From contig NZ_BLPF01000001.1 of NCBI RefSeq assembly GCF_011764425.1, positions 2,781,001 through 2,845,000 on the forward strand: a stretch of 64,000 nucleotides of DNA, in the 5' to 3' direction. Below, one piece after another: positions 54,199 through 63,724 of the stretch; the first letter of the stretch is position 1; every line of letters begins with the position of its first letter. This DNA comes from Phytohabitans houttuyneae. Lineage in GTDB: Bacteria; Actinomycetota; Actinomycetes; Mycobacteriales; Micromonosporaceae. A program made the position numbers and the translations under genes. The notes beneath the pieces were generated by a model. That model was not told the DNA's origin. It made no database searches and saw only the letters and a list, made by a program, of their open reading frames with translations.

Positions 54199-56239
54199 CG
54201 AGGACGACCTCCTCCGGCGCCACCGCCCGCCCGTAGTGCCAGCCCTGCGCGGTGTCGCACTCCAGCTCGCGGAGGGCCGCGGCTTGCTGAGCCGTCTCCA
54301 CGCCCTCCGCCGTCACCGTCAGCTTCAGCTTGTGCGCGAGCCGGATCAGTGCGGAGAGGATCTCCTGGTCGGTCTGGTCCGGCCCGCCCGGGGCGCGGAG
54401 TCCGGCCATGAAGCGCCCGGCCAGCTTGAGCGCGTGTACCGGCAGGTCGCGCAGGTAGGCCAGGTTGGAGTAGCCCGTCCCGAAGTCGTCGATCGCGATC
54501 CGCACGCCGAGCTCTGCGAGCGCGTGCAGGGTACGCAGCGGCTGGCCGGCACTGCCCATGACCGAGCTCTCGGTCACCTCCAGCTGCAACGCCTCCGGCT
54601 CCAGGCCGGTCTCGGCGAGCACCTCCTTGACCGCGTCGACGAAGCCGGCGTCACGCACCTGGCGTACCGCGATGTTGACGCTCATCAGCAGCGGTTGGGT
54701 GGGGTGCGCGTCCCGCCACGCCCGGCCCTGCCGGCACGCCTCGGTCAGCACCCACCGGCCGAGCGGGCCGATCGCGCCGGTCTCCTCGGCCAGCTCGATG
54801 AAGCGGTTTGGGCCGAGCACGCCAAGCTCCGGGTGGCGCCACCGCACCAGGGCCTCGGTGCCGATCACGACGCCGTCGTCGAGGCGCACCAACGGTTGGT
54901 ACTCCACAACAAACTGGCCCTGGGCCAGTGCCTCGGGCAGCTGGCCGGAGAGCCGGTAGCGGCTCACGTCCGAGGCGTGCCGGTCGGCGTCGAAGATCGC
55001 CCACCGGTCCCGCCCGTCTGTCTTGGCCCAGTAGAGGGTGGTGTCCGCCGCCTTCATCAGCTCGGCCGCGTCGGTGCCCTCGACCGCACGGTCGACAACA
55101 CCCACGCTGGCCGAGACGTTGAGCACGTGCCCGCCCAGGTGCACCGGCGTGCGCACGGCGTCGAGGGCGAGCTCGGCGACCCGTACCACGTCGGCGGTCT
55201 CCTTGACCCGCTCGACAAGCACCACGAACTCGTCGCCGCCCATCCGTGCCACAAGGTGTCCGCTCGGCCTGAGTCGGGACGCCAGGCGGCTGGCGATGGT
55301 ACGGATCAGCTCGTCCCCGGCGTCGTGGCCGAGCGTGTCGTTGATCGCCTTGAAACCGTCGAGGTCCAGGTAGCAGATGCCGACCCGCGCGTCCGGCTCG
55401 GTCGTGATCAGGGCACCGGTCAGCCGTTCGAAGAAGAGCGTGCGGTTGGGCAGGTCGGTGAGCGGGTCGTGCAGCGCCTGGTGGCGCAGCTGCTGCTGGA
55501 GCGAGCGGCGCTCGGTGACGTCCTCGACCATCGCGACCGCGTACAGCGGGGAGCCGTCGCGCCCCCGGATCAGCGAGACCACCAGGTCGATCCAGATCCG
55601 GCCGCCGTCGGCCCGGCGGTACGGGCGCTCGGTGCGGTAGTTGTCCCGGTTGCGCAGGCCGCCCGGCGGGAGGAGCGCGCCGGCCGGCAGGGCGAGAAAC
55701 TGGTCCCGGCTGTACCCGAACATCGTGCACAGTGCCCTGTTGACCTCCAGGAGCCGCCCGTCCAGCGCGGCGATACCGATACCGATTCCGGCCTCGGCGA
55801 AGACGGCCTGGAAGCGCGCCTCGCTCGCGATCCGGGCCTCCTCGGCCTCGACCCGGGCGGCCAGCGCGGCGGCGTAGATGTCCTCCTGCTCGCTGAGCGT
55901 CCGCTCGCGCAGCGCCTGCGCGTACCCCGCGGCGAGCGCGCCCTGCAGCAGGCCGAGCCGGGAGCCCTTGCCGATCGACTCCGCGTACTCCCCCAGCTGC
56001 TCGTCGAGCACCACGAGCGTGCGGTCGAGCGAGGCGGGCTGGGTGAAGTGGGCGGCGACGAGGCCCGCGCCGACGTCGTGCGCCGGCTGCGGGTCGGACT
56101 TTTCCGCGATGAGCGCGTCGAGGAGGCGAGTGGCCGGCCCGGTCAGGTGGACAGCCAGCTCACCACTCGTCATCGACACGAAGCTCGTCCACGCGATAGC
56201 GCGGGCCCAGTGCTGGGCGAGCCGCTCGGCGGTCACCAT
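54167..56239 (-). CDS. PAS-GGDEF-EAL cyclic-di-GMP signalling protein
   Basis: 690-aa cytoplasmic signalling protein. An N-terminal alpha-helical sensor of about 150 aa precedes PAS (ARFQAVFAEAGIGIGIAAL), GGDEF (LDLDGFKAINDTLGHDAGDEL, RMGGDEFVVLVE near 335) and EAL (VEYQPLVRLDDG, EALVRW near 460, LQLEVTESSVM, DDFGTGYSNLAYL, TAEGVE). The GGDEF motif is intact, so both synthesis and hydrolysis of c-di-GMP are possible. In the EAL domain the usual LKID reads LKLAG. ATG 56239 is chosen; the upstream frame has no support. No receiver or membrane segment; nucleotide turnover by PAS sensing is inferred. Confidence 0.92.
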   Translation of the reverse strand: MVTAERLAQHWARAIAWTSFVSMTSGELAVHLTGPATRLLDALIAEKSDPQPAHDVGAGLVAAHFTQPASLDRTLVVLDEQLGEYAESIGKGSRLGLLQGALAAGYAQALRERTLSEQEDIYAAALAARVEAEEARIASEARFQAVFAEAGIGIGIAALDGRLLEVNRALCTMFGYSRDQFLALPAGALLPPGGLRNRDNYRTERPYRRADGGRIWIDLVVSLIRGRDGSPLYAVAMVEDVTERRSLQQQLRHQALHDPLTDLPNRTLFFERLTGALITTEPDARVGICYLDLDGFKAINDTLGHDAGDELIRTIASRLASRLRPSGHLVARMGGDEFVVLVERVKETADVVRVAELALDAVRTPVHLGGHVLNVSASVGVVDRAVEGTDAAELMKAADTTLYWAKTDGRDRWAIFDADRHASDVSRYRLSGQLPEALAQGQFVVEYQPLVRLDDGVVIGTEALVRWRHPELGVLGPNRFIELAEETGAIGPLGRWVLTEACRQGRAWRDAHPTQPLLMSVNIAVRQVRDAGFVDAVKEVLAETGLEPEALQLEVTESSVMGSAGQPLRTLHALAELGVRIAIDDFGTGYSNLAYLRDLPVHALKLAGRFMAGLRAPGGPDQTDQEILSALIRLAHKLKLTVTAEGVETAQQAAALRELECDTAQGWHYGRAVAPEEVVLVRERPATGRS

Positions 56240-56390
56240 CGCTGTCGCCGCATCCCTACCGTCGGACCATCGCGCCGCGTGACCGCGACCCGGTGATCCC
56301 GCCGGGGAAGACCACGGTGCCCCCCACCTTTCGGACAAAGGCCGGCAGATTACCGCCAGCATAGGGGGCAAAGTTGCTCGCGTGGAACTT

Positions 56391-57905
56391 TCACGTTCCG
56401 TTGTGGATCGCCCGCACGGTGTCGATGGTGTCGGCCTCCGCCGCCGGCTTGTCGTCCCTGTACCGCAGGACCCGGGCAAACCGCAAAGCCACGCCACCGG
56501 GGTATCGCGGGCTCGCCTGCACCCCGTCGAACGCGATCTCGACGACCTGCTCGGGTCGCACGGTCACGACCCAGTCGCCTTTGTGGACCGCCAACTCCAG
56601 GAAGCGTTCAGTCTGCCACCGAAGGAGCTCGTCGGTGAGGCCTTTGAAGGTCTTGCCCAGCATCACGAACCCGCCGGTCTCCGGATCCCGGGCGCCGAGG
56701 TGCAAATTGGACAGCCAACCCTTGCGCCGCCCGTGTCCCCACTCGACGGCAAGCACCACGAGGTCGAGCGTGTGTCGCGGCTTGACCTTGACCCAGGCGG
56801 CGCCGCGCCTCCCCACGTCGTACGGCGATTCGGGTGACTTCACGACCACGCCCTCCTGCCCCGCGGCAAGCGCCGCGGCGAAGGCGTCCGCCGCCTCGGC
56901 CGGTGTGGTCACGGCGGTGCGGCCGACCAGCAGCGGCTCCGGCACGGCCTCGGCGAGCGCGGCCCAGCGGTCGCGGCCGGGCGCGTCGAGCAGGTCTGCG
57001 CCGTCGAGGTGCAGCAGATCGAAGAAGTACGGCGTGAGCGCGGTGACCGGCCTGCCCCTGGTCGCGGCCCGGCTGGCCGTCTCCTGAAACGGGCGCGGCC
57101 TGCCGGTCTCGTCCAGCGCCATCGCCTCGCCGTCGAGCACGACCTCGCGGGCCGGCAGCGCGCGCACGGCGGCCACCACCTCGGGCAGCCGGGACGTGAT
57201 GTCGTCGAGGCTGCGGGTGAAGACCGCGACCTCGTCGCCGGAGCGGTGCACCTGGATGCGGATCCCGTCGAGCTTGACGTCGACCACGGCGGGCACGCCG
57301 GTGGCGGCCAGCGCGTCGTCGACCGAAGCCGCGCTCTGCGCCAGCATCGGGGCCAGCGGCCGCCCCACCCGGAGCGTGAACTCCGCGAGTGCCGCCGCGC
57401 CACCGGTGAGCGCCGCGGTCGACACCTCCTTGAGGTCGCCGGCCAGCAGCAGCGCCCGCCGCACCAGCGTCACCGGCACCTCGCCGGCGCGGGCGATCGC
57501 GTCCACCAGGAGTCCGGCCTGCGCGCCCTGCCGCAGCTCGCCGCCGAAGAGCCCGATGAGGTGGCGCTGCTCGTCCGCGGTGGCGGCGCTGAACAGCGCG
57601 CCCACGAGCTCGCGGCGTCGGGCCTGCGAGCCGGCGCCGCCGACCTTGGAGATCTCCTCGATCGCCCGGTCGACGGCGCCAACGGTCAGGGTGGGCTCGC
57701 CCGCTGGTGGTGGCGCGTCCCGGAGGGTGGCCCAGCCGACGCCGGTCTGGCGCTGGCGCAGCTCACCGGCGAGGTACGCCGAGCCGGCCACGACCTCCTC
57801 CGGCCCCAGCCGGCGCAGGGCGTCGGCGAGCAGCTCGACCTTGGCCTTCCGGCTGGACGTCGCGGAGACCGCCGCCGAGGTGGCCACGAGATCAACAAAG
57901 CGCAC
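56391..57905 (-). CDS. ligB: ATP-dependent DNA ligase (LigB-type)
   Basis: 504-aa ligase. The N-terminal DNA-binding domain (1-180) precedes the nucleotidyltransferase core with the adenylated Lys211 in [13 protein letters not shown] (K-x-D-G), [29 protein letters not shown] and [13 protein letters not shown], then an OB domain ([15 protein letters not shown]). This is the mycobacterial LigB-type layout, an accessory to the NAD ligase LigA in nick repair. ATG 57905. Next to it lies the divergent-acting MFS/HxlR pair, with no functional tie. Confidence 0.93.
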   Translation of the reverse strand: MRFVDLVATSAAVSATSSRKAKVELLADALRRLGPEEVVAGSAYLAGELRQRQTGVGWATLRDAPPPAGEPTLTVGAVDRAIEEISKVGGAGSQARRRELVGALFSAATADEQRHLIGLFGGELRQGAQAGLLVDAIARAGEVPVTLVRRALLLAGDLKEVSTAALTGGAAALAEFTLRVGRPLAPMLAQSAASVDDALAATGVPAVVDVKLDGIRIQVHRSGDEVAVFTRSLDDITSRLPEVVAAVRALPAREVVLDGEAMALDETGRPRPFQETASRAATRGRPVTALTPYFFDLLHLDGADLLDAPGRDRWAALAEAVPEPLLVGRTAVTTPAEAADAFAAALAAGQEGVVVKSPESPYDVGRRGAAWVKVKPRHTLDLVVLAVEWGHGRRKGWLSNLHLGARDPETGGFVMLGKTFKGLTDELLRWQTERFLELAVHKGDWVVTVRPEQVVEIAFDGVQASPRYPGGVALRFARVLRYRDDKPAAEADTIDTVRAIHNGT

Positions 57906-57909
57906 GCCT

Positions 57910-59334
57910 TCACGGTAGTGGCCCGACCGACAATTCCGCGGCCACCGGCTGCGCCTCGCGCTGCTCGGCCCGCTGCAGCAGCAGGACGAGGAAAGCGCCC
58001 GCCACGGTCACCACGGCGGCCACCCAGCCGGCGGTCCGCAGCCCGGCCACCAGGTCCGCGGCCGGCGCCGCGCCCGCCTCCACGTCCAGTCCGGCATTGG
58101 CGACCGCGACGAGCGCGGCCAGCCCCACCGCGCCGCCGATCTGCTGCGACGTGGAGATCAGGGCCGACGCGACGCCCTGCTCACCGGCGGAGACGTCCGC
58201 GCCGCCGGCGAGGAAGACCATCGGGTACACCATGCCGGCGAACAGCCCGAGGAACACGATGCCGGGCAGCAGGCGCCAGTACGACCCGCCCGCCGACATG
58301 CCCGCCGCGACGGCCGCCATCGAGAGGCCGGCGCCGAGGACGCCGGTGAAGAGCGCGCCGCGCATGCCCAGGCGGCTGAGCAGCACCGGGAGCAGCTTGG
58401 CCGCGCCGACGATCGACATGAGGCTCATCGGCAGGAACGCGAGGCCGGCGCCGAGCGCGGTGTACCCGAGGACCTCCTGCACGTCCATGTAGAACAGGTA
58501 GTGCAGCGTGTTGATCGTGCCCATCAGCACGAAGATCAACGCCATCACCGTGACCAGGCTGCGCACGCCGAACAGGCGGGGCGGGGCCAGGGGGTCACGC
58601 GAGCGCCGCTCGATCAGCACGAACGCGGCGAGCAGCACGCCGCCGAGCGCCAGCGCACCCGCCCCGCGGGCCGAGCCCCAGCCCGCCTCCGGCCCACTGG
58701 CCAGCCCGAACACCACGAGCGTCGAGCCGGCCGTGGCGACCAGCGCGCCCGGCAGGTCGAAGCCGCCCCACGCGTAGCCGCCGGGGTCGGGGGCGAGTAC
58801 CCGGAACGCGGCCACCACGGCGGCGAGCGTGAGCGGGGCGTTGACGAAGAAGACCCACTCCCAGCCGAGGTAGTTGGTGATCACACCGCCGGCCATCGGG
58901 CCAGCGACCGCGCCGAGGCTGCCGGCGACACCCCACAGGCTCAGCGCTCGGTTGCGGGCCGGCCCCGCGGCGAACGTGTTGTTGATCAGGGCGAGCGTGG
59001 CCGGGAAGAGCAGCGCCCCGCCCGCGCCCTGGACCACGCGGGCTCCGACCAGCACTCCCGGCGTGCTCGCCAGGCCGCCGGCGAAGGAGGCGAGCCCGAA
59101 GACCGCGAAGCCGAACACGAACATCCTCCGCGCGCCGAGCCGGTCCACCGCCCGCCCACCGAGCAGCAGGATCCCGCCAAGGCCGACCGCGTACGCGCTG
59201 ACCACCCACTGCAGCGACTGCGCGGTGAAGCCAAGCTCGTGCCCGATGTCGGGGAGCGCCACGTACACGATGTTGAAGTCGATCGAAATGATGAAGGCCG
59301 CGAAGGTCAACAACGCCAGCCTGAGCCTGTTCAT
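57910..59334 (-). CDS. MFS transporter, DHA2 (EmrB/QacA-type) family
   Basis: 14-segment drug:H+ antiporter, 474 aa. Seen: [23 protein letters not shown] with the Asp in TM1 (motif D1), [21 protein letters not shown] (motif A), [23 protein letters not shown] (motif C) and a long central region. It likely exports a toxic compound. ATG 59334 is chosen because it puts TM1 at the N-terminus; the upstream frame is weak. Divergent from the HxlR regulator at 59420 with 85 nt between, the typical layout of a locally controlled efflux gene. It ends only 4 nt before the ligase start region. Confidence 0.9.
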   Translation of the reverse strand: MNRLRLALLTFAAFIISIDFNIVYVALPDIGHELGFTAQSLQWVVSAYAVGLGGILLLGGRAVDRLGARRMFVFGFAVFGLASFAGGLASTPGVLVGARVVQGAGGALLFPATLALINNTFAAGPARNRALSLWGVAGSLGAVAGPMAGGVITNYLGWEWVFFVNAPLTLAAVVAAFRVLAPDPGGYAWGGFDLPGALVATAGSTLVVFGLASGPEAGWGSARGAGALALGGVLLAAFVLIERRSRDPLAPPRLFGVRSLVTVMALIFVLMGTINTLHYLFYMDVQEVLGYTALGAGLAFLPMSLMSIVGAAKLLPVLLSRLGMRGALFTGVLGAGLSMAAVAAGMSAGGSYWRLLPGIVFLGLFAGMVYPMVFLAGGADVSAGEQGVASALISTSQQIGGAVGLAALVAVANAGLDVEAGAAPAADLVAGLRTAGWVAAVVTVAGAFLVLLLQRAEQREAQPVAAELSVGPLP

Positions 59335-59419
59335 GGGTGACCACCCGTTCTCTTGGTGCACGACTTGTAACAGCACCCATGATGTGTGACCATGAACCCT
59401 GGCGTAAGGAGGCACTTTT

Positions 59420-59827
59420 ATGTCCCAGGGAAACATCGGTGTGTCCGAGCAGGTCATCGACCCGACCGAGGATCAGGCCTGCACCGTGCGCCAGGTCCTC
59501 GACCGGGTCGGCGGCAAGTGGAGCATCGGCATCCTGGTGGCCGCCTCGAAGGGCCCGGTCCGCTTCACGGAGCTTGAGCGCTCGGTCGAGGGGATCAGCC
59601 GCCGCATGCTCACGCTCACGCTGCGCCAGCTGGAGCGCGACGGGCTGCTGGTGCGCACGGTCTACCCGACCGTCCCGCCCAAGGTGGAGTACCGGGCGAC
59701 CGAGATCGCGCTGGAGCTCTACGACTCGCTCGTCACGCTGACGACGTGGGCCGAGCGGCACCGCGCCACGATCGCCGCCGCCCGCGAGGCGTACGACCGG
59801 GAGCACACGCTCACGCCAGTGAGTTGA
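59420..59827 (+). CDS. HxlR family transcriptional regulator
   Basis: 135-aa winged-helix regulator of the HxlR type. The family Cys (DQACTVRQVLDRVGGKWSIGIL) is followed by the recognition helix FTELERSVEGISRRMLTLTLRQLERDGLLVR and a wing with VEYRATEIALEL. It probably senses an electrophile or redox signal through this Cys and controls the divergent MFS gene. ATG 59420 has GGAGG upstream. The last 17 nt overlap the convergent reductase gene. Confidence 0.92.
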   Translation: MSQGNIGVSEQVIDPTEDQACTVRQVLDRVGGKWSIGILVAASKGPVRFTELERSVEGISRRMLTLTLRQLERDGLLVRTVYPTVPPKVEYRATEIALELYDSLVTLTTWAERHRATIAAAREAYDREHTLTPVS

Positions 59828-60458
59828 TGTCCTTCGGATCGAGGATCCGCTTCGGCGCGCCGTGGCGGGCGGCGTTGAGCATCGCGAGCCCGATCAGCTC
59901 GGTCGTGGTGACCTGGTTGGGAAACAGCCGCCGGATCAGTGGCGCGACCGGCCCGATCACGCGGTAGAGGATCCGGTAGAGCCGGGTCCTGGACGTCGCG
60001 CCGTACTTCGCCTGGATGAAGCCGGGGCGAAACATGACCGCCTTGGGAAACAGGTCCAGCAGCGCGGCTTCCGTCTCCCCCTTGACCTGCGCCCACATCG
60101 CCCGCCCGCCGGTGCCGGCGCCGGAGACGTACACGAACGTGAGGTCGGGGTTGTCGGCCGCCAGCACGCGGGCCGCGGCCATCGTCACGTCGTACGTGAT
60201 CCGGCGGTAGTCGGCCTCGCTCATGCCCGTCGACGAGACGCCGAGGCAGAAGAAGCAGGCGTCCTGCCCGGCCAGGTCGCCCGCGATCGGCGACAGGTCG
60301 AGCAGGTCCTTGTGCACGATGTCGCGCAGCTTTTCGTGGCTGACCCCGGTCGGCGTGCGACCGACCGCGAGCACGCTCTCCACGTCGGGCGCGAGCAGGC
60401 ACTCCCGCAGCACGCCCTGGCCGACCATCCCGGTGGCGCCGAAGACCACGACTCTCAC
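59811..60458 (-). CDS. NAD(P)-binding (atypical SDR / NmrA-like) protein
   Basis: 215-aa Rossmann protein. GTG 60458 starts VRVVVFGATGMVGQGVLREC, the glycine-rich GATGMVGQG cofactor motif; also DACFFCLGVSS, FVYVSGAGTGG and AVMFRPGFIQAKYG. It lacks the YxxxK active site of classical SDRs, so it may be a sensor or an unusual reductase. The stop of the winged-helix gene upstream overlaps the start (GTGA), so the two are translated together. Substrate unknown. Confidence 0.85.
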   Translation of the reverse strand: MRVVVFGATGMVGQGVLRECLLAPDVESVLAVGRTPTGVSHEKLRDIVHKDLLDLSPIAGDLAGQDACFFCLGVSSTGMSEADYRRITYDVTMAAARVLAADNPDLTFVYVSGAGTGGRAMWAQVKGETEAALLDLFPKAVMFRPGFIQAKYGATSRTRLYRILYRVIGPVAPLIRRLFPNQVTTTELIGLAMLNAARHGAPKRILDPKDINSLA

Positions 60459-61537
60459 GTGGCCGAACCTACCGCCACATCGGACGGCGCGGCGCCCGGC
60501 GCGACGAACGCCAGCAGCCACGCACCCTCGGCCGCCACCGCGGCCCGGTCCCGCTTGGTGAGCCGCCCGAACGGCTCGACCGCCAGCCGCCGCTTCGTGA
60601 TCGTCCAGGTGCCGGCCACCACCCCGTCCACGAGGAACGCCCGCACGAGGCGGTGCCGCGACATGTACGCGCGGTGGGCGTCGGAGATCACCCGTGTGCG
60701 GTCGGCGTGCGACACGAGCAGGTTGTCGAAGTCGGCGAGGAAGCGCACCGGTGCCGGCGTGTCCGGGTCAGGGCGCGGCGCGTCCGGCAGGTCGAAGAGC
60801 TCCCGTCCCGCCTCGTCCCGGAAGCGGGCCAGCGGCAGCGCGTGCACCACGTCGCGCAGGCCGGTGAGGCCGGACCACACCTGCACGTCCTGGACGGTGG
60901 CCGGGCCGAACGCGGCCAGGTAACGGCGCACCATCTCTTCCGGCGCCATCGGCGACAGCGGGGCGCCGGTCCAGGACTCGAGAGTGGTGAGCACCGGCTG
61001 GCCGCTGCGCCCCCACAGGCCGCGTGGCGGCACCTGGACGAGCGGGAGCAGCCCGCGCACCCCGTGAGCGAGCGAGGCCGCCTCCCGGTCGGGCCACCGT
61101 TCGTGCAGTAGCGCCCCGAGATCGGTACCAGATATGGGTTGTGGCTCGGTGAGCTCGCGCCCGGCGGCGGCCAGGGCCGCGTGGTCGAGGCCGGCCAACG
61201 GCGCGGCGTGGATGGTGTTGGTCCGCAGGTCGCGGTCGTAGAGCGGCTGGACGAGCGGGCGGAGGCCGGCCGCGTCGCGGGCGGTGACCAGGTGGACCGT
61301 GCCGCGCATGAGCGCGATCCGCACCACCTGCCGGTCGCGCAGCAGCCCGCTCAACTCCTCGGGGTCGAACCCGGACAGCCGGCTCCACAGGCCGAGGTAC
61401 GGCGCGTGCGGCGCCTGCCCCTGCAGGCCCACCAGGTGCTCGACCGCCTCCGCCGCGCCCAGCGGCACGCGCTCCAGCAGATGCTGGCGGGCGAGCGTGG
61501 CGCGCCCGAGGGCGCGCCACGTCAACACTTTCGTCAC
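60455..61537 (-). CDS. Winged-helix DNA-binding protein (HTH_42/AlkX-YcaQ-like)
   Basis: 360-aa protein of the HTH_42 (DUF1006) superfamily, three tandem winged-helix units. Members include the AlkZ/YcaQ DNA glycosylases that excise interstrand cross-links, but many family proteins have no shown activity. Seen: LRDRQVVRIALMRGTVHLVTARD, EEMVRRYLAAFGPATVQDVQVWSGL, DFDNLLVSHADRTRVIS and FLVDGVVAGTWTITK, all family-typical; the catalytic QxQ pocket of AlkZ could correspond to GLQGQAPHAPYLGL near residue 39. Coupled at both ends: GTGA with the reductase gene, and 4 nt overlap with the epoxide hydrolase. Confidence 0.85.
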   Translation of the reverse strand: MTKVLTWRALGRATLARQHLLERVPLGAAEAVEHLVGLQGQAPHAPYLGLWSRLSGFDPEELSGLLRDRQVVRIALMRGTVHLVTARDAAGLRPLVQPLYDRDLRTNTIHAAPLAGLDHAALAAAGRELTEPQPISGTDLGALLHERWPDREAASLAHGVRGLLPLVQVPPRGLWGRSGQPVLTTLESWTGAPLSPMAPEEMVRRYLAAFGPATVQDVQVWSGLTGLRDVVHALPLARFRDEAGRELFDLPDAPRPDPDTPAPVRFLADFDNLLVSHADRTRVISDAHRAYMSRHRLVRAFLVDGVVAGTWTITKRRLAVEPFGRLTKRDRAAVAAEGAWLLAFVAPGAAPSDVAVGSAT

Positions 61538-62635
61538 CGCAGGCCGTCGAAGAACTCGCGCACGTCGCCGACAAGCGTCTCGGTCGCCACGTGGGCCGCG
61601 TAGTGGCCGCCGGGCTCCTCGTACCGGTGCCAGGACACGATGTTGTGGTGGTCGCGCTCGGCGAACGTGCGCATCGACACGAAGTCACCCTCGAACATCG
61701 CCACCCCAGCGGAACGGTCGTCGGCTCGGCCGGCGCCTTGGCCTGCTCGGCGTGCGCGTCCTCGTAGTAGAAGCGGGTGGCCGAGGTGGCCGTACCGGTC
61801 AGCCAGTACAGCATCGTATTGGTCAGGATGAAGTCGTCGTCCACCTCCTCGCCGAACAGCTGGGCGTTCCAGCCGAGCAGGCCGGCGGGCGAGTCGAAGA
61901 TGCCGTACGCGAGCGTCTGCGGCTGCTGCGAGTGGAGCGTGTTGAAGGACATCTTGTTCTCGTAGAACCACTGCAGCACCTCAAGGCCCTTGAACTCCTC
62001 GGGCCGAGCTTCTCCATCTCGGCCGGGTCGCCGGAGGGAAACGAGAAGATCTGCGTCACGTGCACGCCCACCACGTGTTCGGGGTCGAGGCGGCCGAGTT
62101 CGGGGCTGACGAACGAGCCGCCGTCGTTGCCCACCGCGCCGTACCGGTCGTAGCCGAGCCGCCGCATCAGCTCCGCCCACGCCTTGGCGGTGCGGTAGCG
62201 GTTCCAGCCCTTCTCGGTCGTGGGACCGGAGAAGCCGAAGCCGGGCAGCGACGGAATCACCACGTGGAAGTCGCGGGTCAGCGGCTCGATGGCACGGAGG
62301 TACTCCACGATCGACCCCGGCCACCCGTGCGTGAGGATCAGCGGGAGCGCGTCCTCCCGCTCCGAGCGGACGTGGATGAAGTGGATGTTCTGCCCGTCGA
62401 TCGTGGTGGTGAACTGCGGGTACTTGTTCAGCTCCGCCTCCCACCGGCGCCAGTCGTACCCGGTGCGCCAGTACTCGGCCAGCCGCCGCACGTACCCGAC
62501 CGGCACGCCGTACTCCCAACCCGCGCCGGGGATCTCGTCCGGCCAGCGGGTGCGGTCGAGGCGGTCGCGGAGGTCGTCCAGCTCGGCCTGCGGGACGTCG
62601 ATGCGGAAGGGCTTGATCTCGTTGTTCTCCGTCAT
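61534..62635 (-). pseudogene. Epoxide hydrolase (EHN family), two frameshifts
   Basis: Alpha/beta-hydrolase epoxide hydrolase. Frame 1, from ATG 62635, has IKPFRIDVPQAELDDLRDRL (EHN), ILTHGWPGSIVEY and GAVGNDGGSFVSPELG (nucleophile Asp). Near 62000-62006 a single base is missing (CCCGAGGAG for CCCGGAGGAG); frame 2 continues with EEFKGLEVLQWFYENKMSF and FDSPAGLLGWNAQLFG. A second single-base loss near 61705-61709 (CTGGGGTGG for CTGGGGGTGG) shifts to frame 3 with MRTFAERDHHNIVSW (His) and EFFDGLR. Restoring one G at each place gives a full-length enzyme, so this is a recent loss or a sequence error. Expected role: hydration of an aromatic or juvenile-hormone-like epoxide. Confidence 0.85.
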
Positions 62636-62698
62636 GCCAATAACGCTACGGACCCTTCCGGTCAGGTCCTGTCCTAAAGGTCTGGCAAGATTTTCCTC

Positions 62699-63662
62699 GT
62701 GCTTGAGACATCCGCGAGACTCCTGCGCCTGCTCTCGTTGCTGCAGGGCAGGCGCGACTGGTCGGGCTCCGCGCTGGCCGAGCGGCTGGAGGTGAGCGAG
62801 CGCACGGTCCGCCGCGACGTCGACCGGCTCCGCGACCTCGGCTACCCCGTGCACGCCACGCGCGGCACCGACGGCGGCTACCGCCTGGGCGCCGGCGCGG
62901 CCATGCCGCCGCTGCTGCTCGACGACGAAGAGGCGGTCGCCGTCGCGGTCGGCCTCCGCACGGCCGCCGGCGGCACCGTGGCGGGGATCGAGGAGACGTC
63001 GGTACGGGCACTCGCCAAGCTCGAACAGGTGCTGCCCTCCCGGCTACGCCACCGGGTGAACGCGCTGCAGTCGTACACCGTGCCCGTCCCGCCCGACCGG
63101 CCCGGCCCCACCGTCGACCCGTCGGTGCTCACGGCGCTGGCGGCCGCCTGCCGCGACGCCGAGCGGCTGCGCTTCGACTACCGGGGCACGACGGCTCCGC
63201 CACGGTCCGCTCGGTCGAGCCGCACCGCCTCGTCTCGTGGGGCCGCCGGTGGTACCTGGTGGCCTGGGATGTGGACCGGCAGGACTGGCGCACGTTCCGG
63301 GTGGACCGGATCGCCCCGCGCACCCCGACCGGCCCCCGCTTTCCCGCACGCGAGGGTCCACCGGGCGGCGCGGCCGCACACGTGGCGCGCGGCGTCTCCG
63401 CGGCCGCGTGGCGCCACACCGCCCGAGTGGTCGTGCACGCCCCGCCGAGGTGGTGGCGGAACGGATCAACCCGGCGGTGGGCGTGGTGGAGGCGCTGGAC
63501 GCGGAGACGTGCGTGCTGAACACGGGCGCCGACACCATCGCCACCCTCGCCCTCTACCTGGGCCTGCTGGAGGCGGACTTCGAGGTCACCTCGCCGCCGG
63601 AGCTTGTCGCCTACGTCCGCTCACTGTCCGAGCGCTACGCCCGCGCGGCCCGACCCTCTTAG
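62699..63662 (+). pseudogene. YafY-type HTH/WYL-domain transcriptional regulator, two frameshifts
   Basis: Helix-turn-helix (RLLRLLSLLQGRRDWSGSALAERLEVSERTVRRDVDRLRDLGYPV) plus WYL ligand-binding domain, DeoR/YafY type. The frame breaks at 63182-63185, where GGGG should be GGGGG; restoring it gives ...FDYRG then VRSVEPHRLVSWGRRWYLVAW. A second loss near 63446-63450 (CCCCGCC for CCCCGGCC) shifts again, after which VVAERINPAVGVVEALDA and YVRSLSERYARAARPS finish at 63662. The corrected protein is a normal WYL regulator of about 320 aa. It is divergent from the epoxide hydrolase, its likely target. Confidence 0.85.
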
Positions 63663-63724
63663 TTGATCAGGGAGTTGGTGAGCGTGTCGTCCGGCGCGTT
63701 TCGCCTCGAGATCCCTGATCAACT
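63661..63724. terminator. Long inverted repeat between convergent genes
   Basis: AGTTGATCAGGGAG at 63661-63674 and ATCCCTGATCAACT at 63711-63724 pair over 13 of 14 positions around a 36-nt loop. The stems overlap the end of the regulator gene and the stop of the peptidase gene. This could be a bidirectional terminator, although no T-run follows on either strand. Confidence 0.5.
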
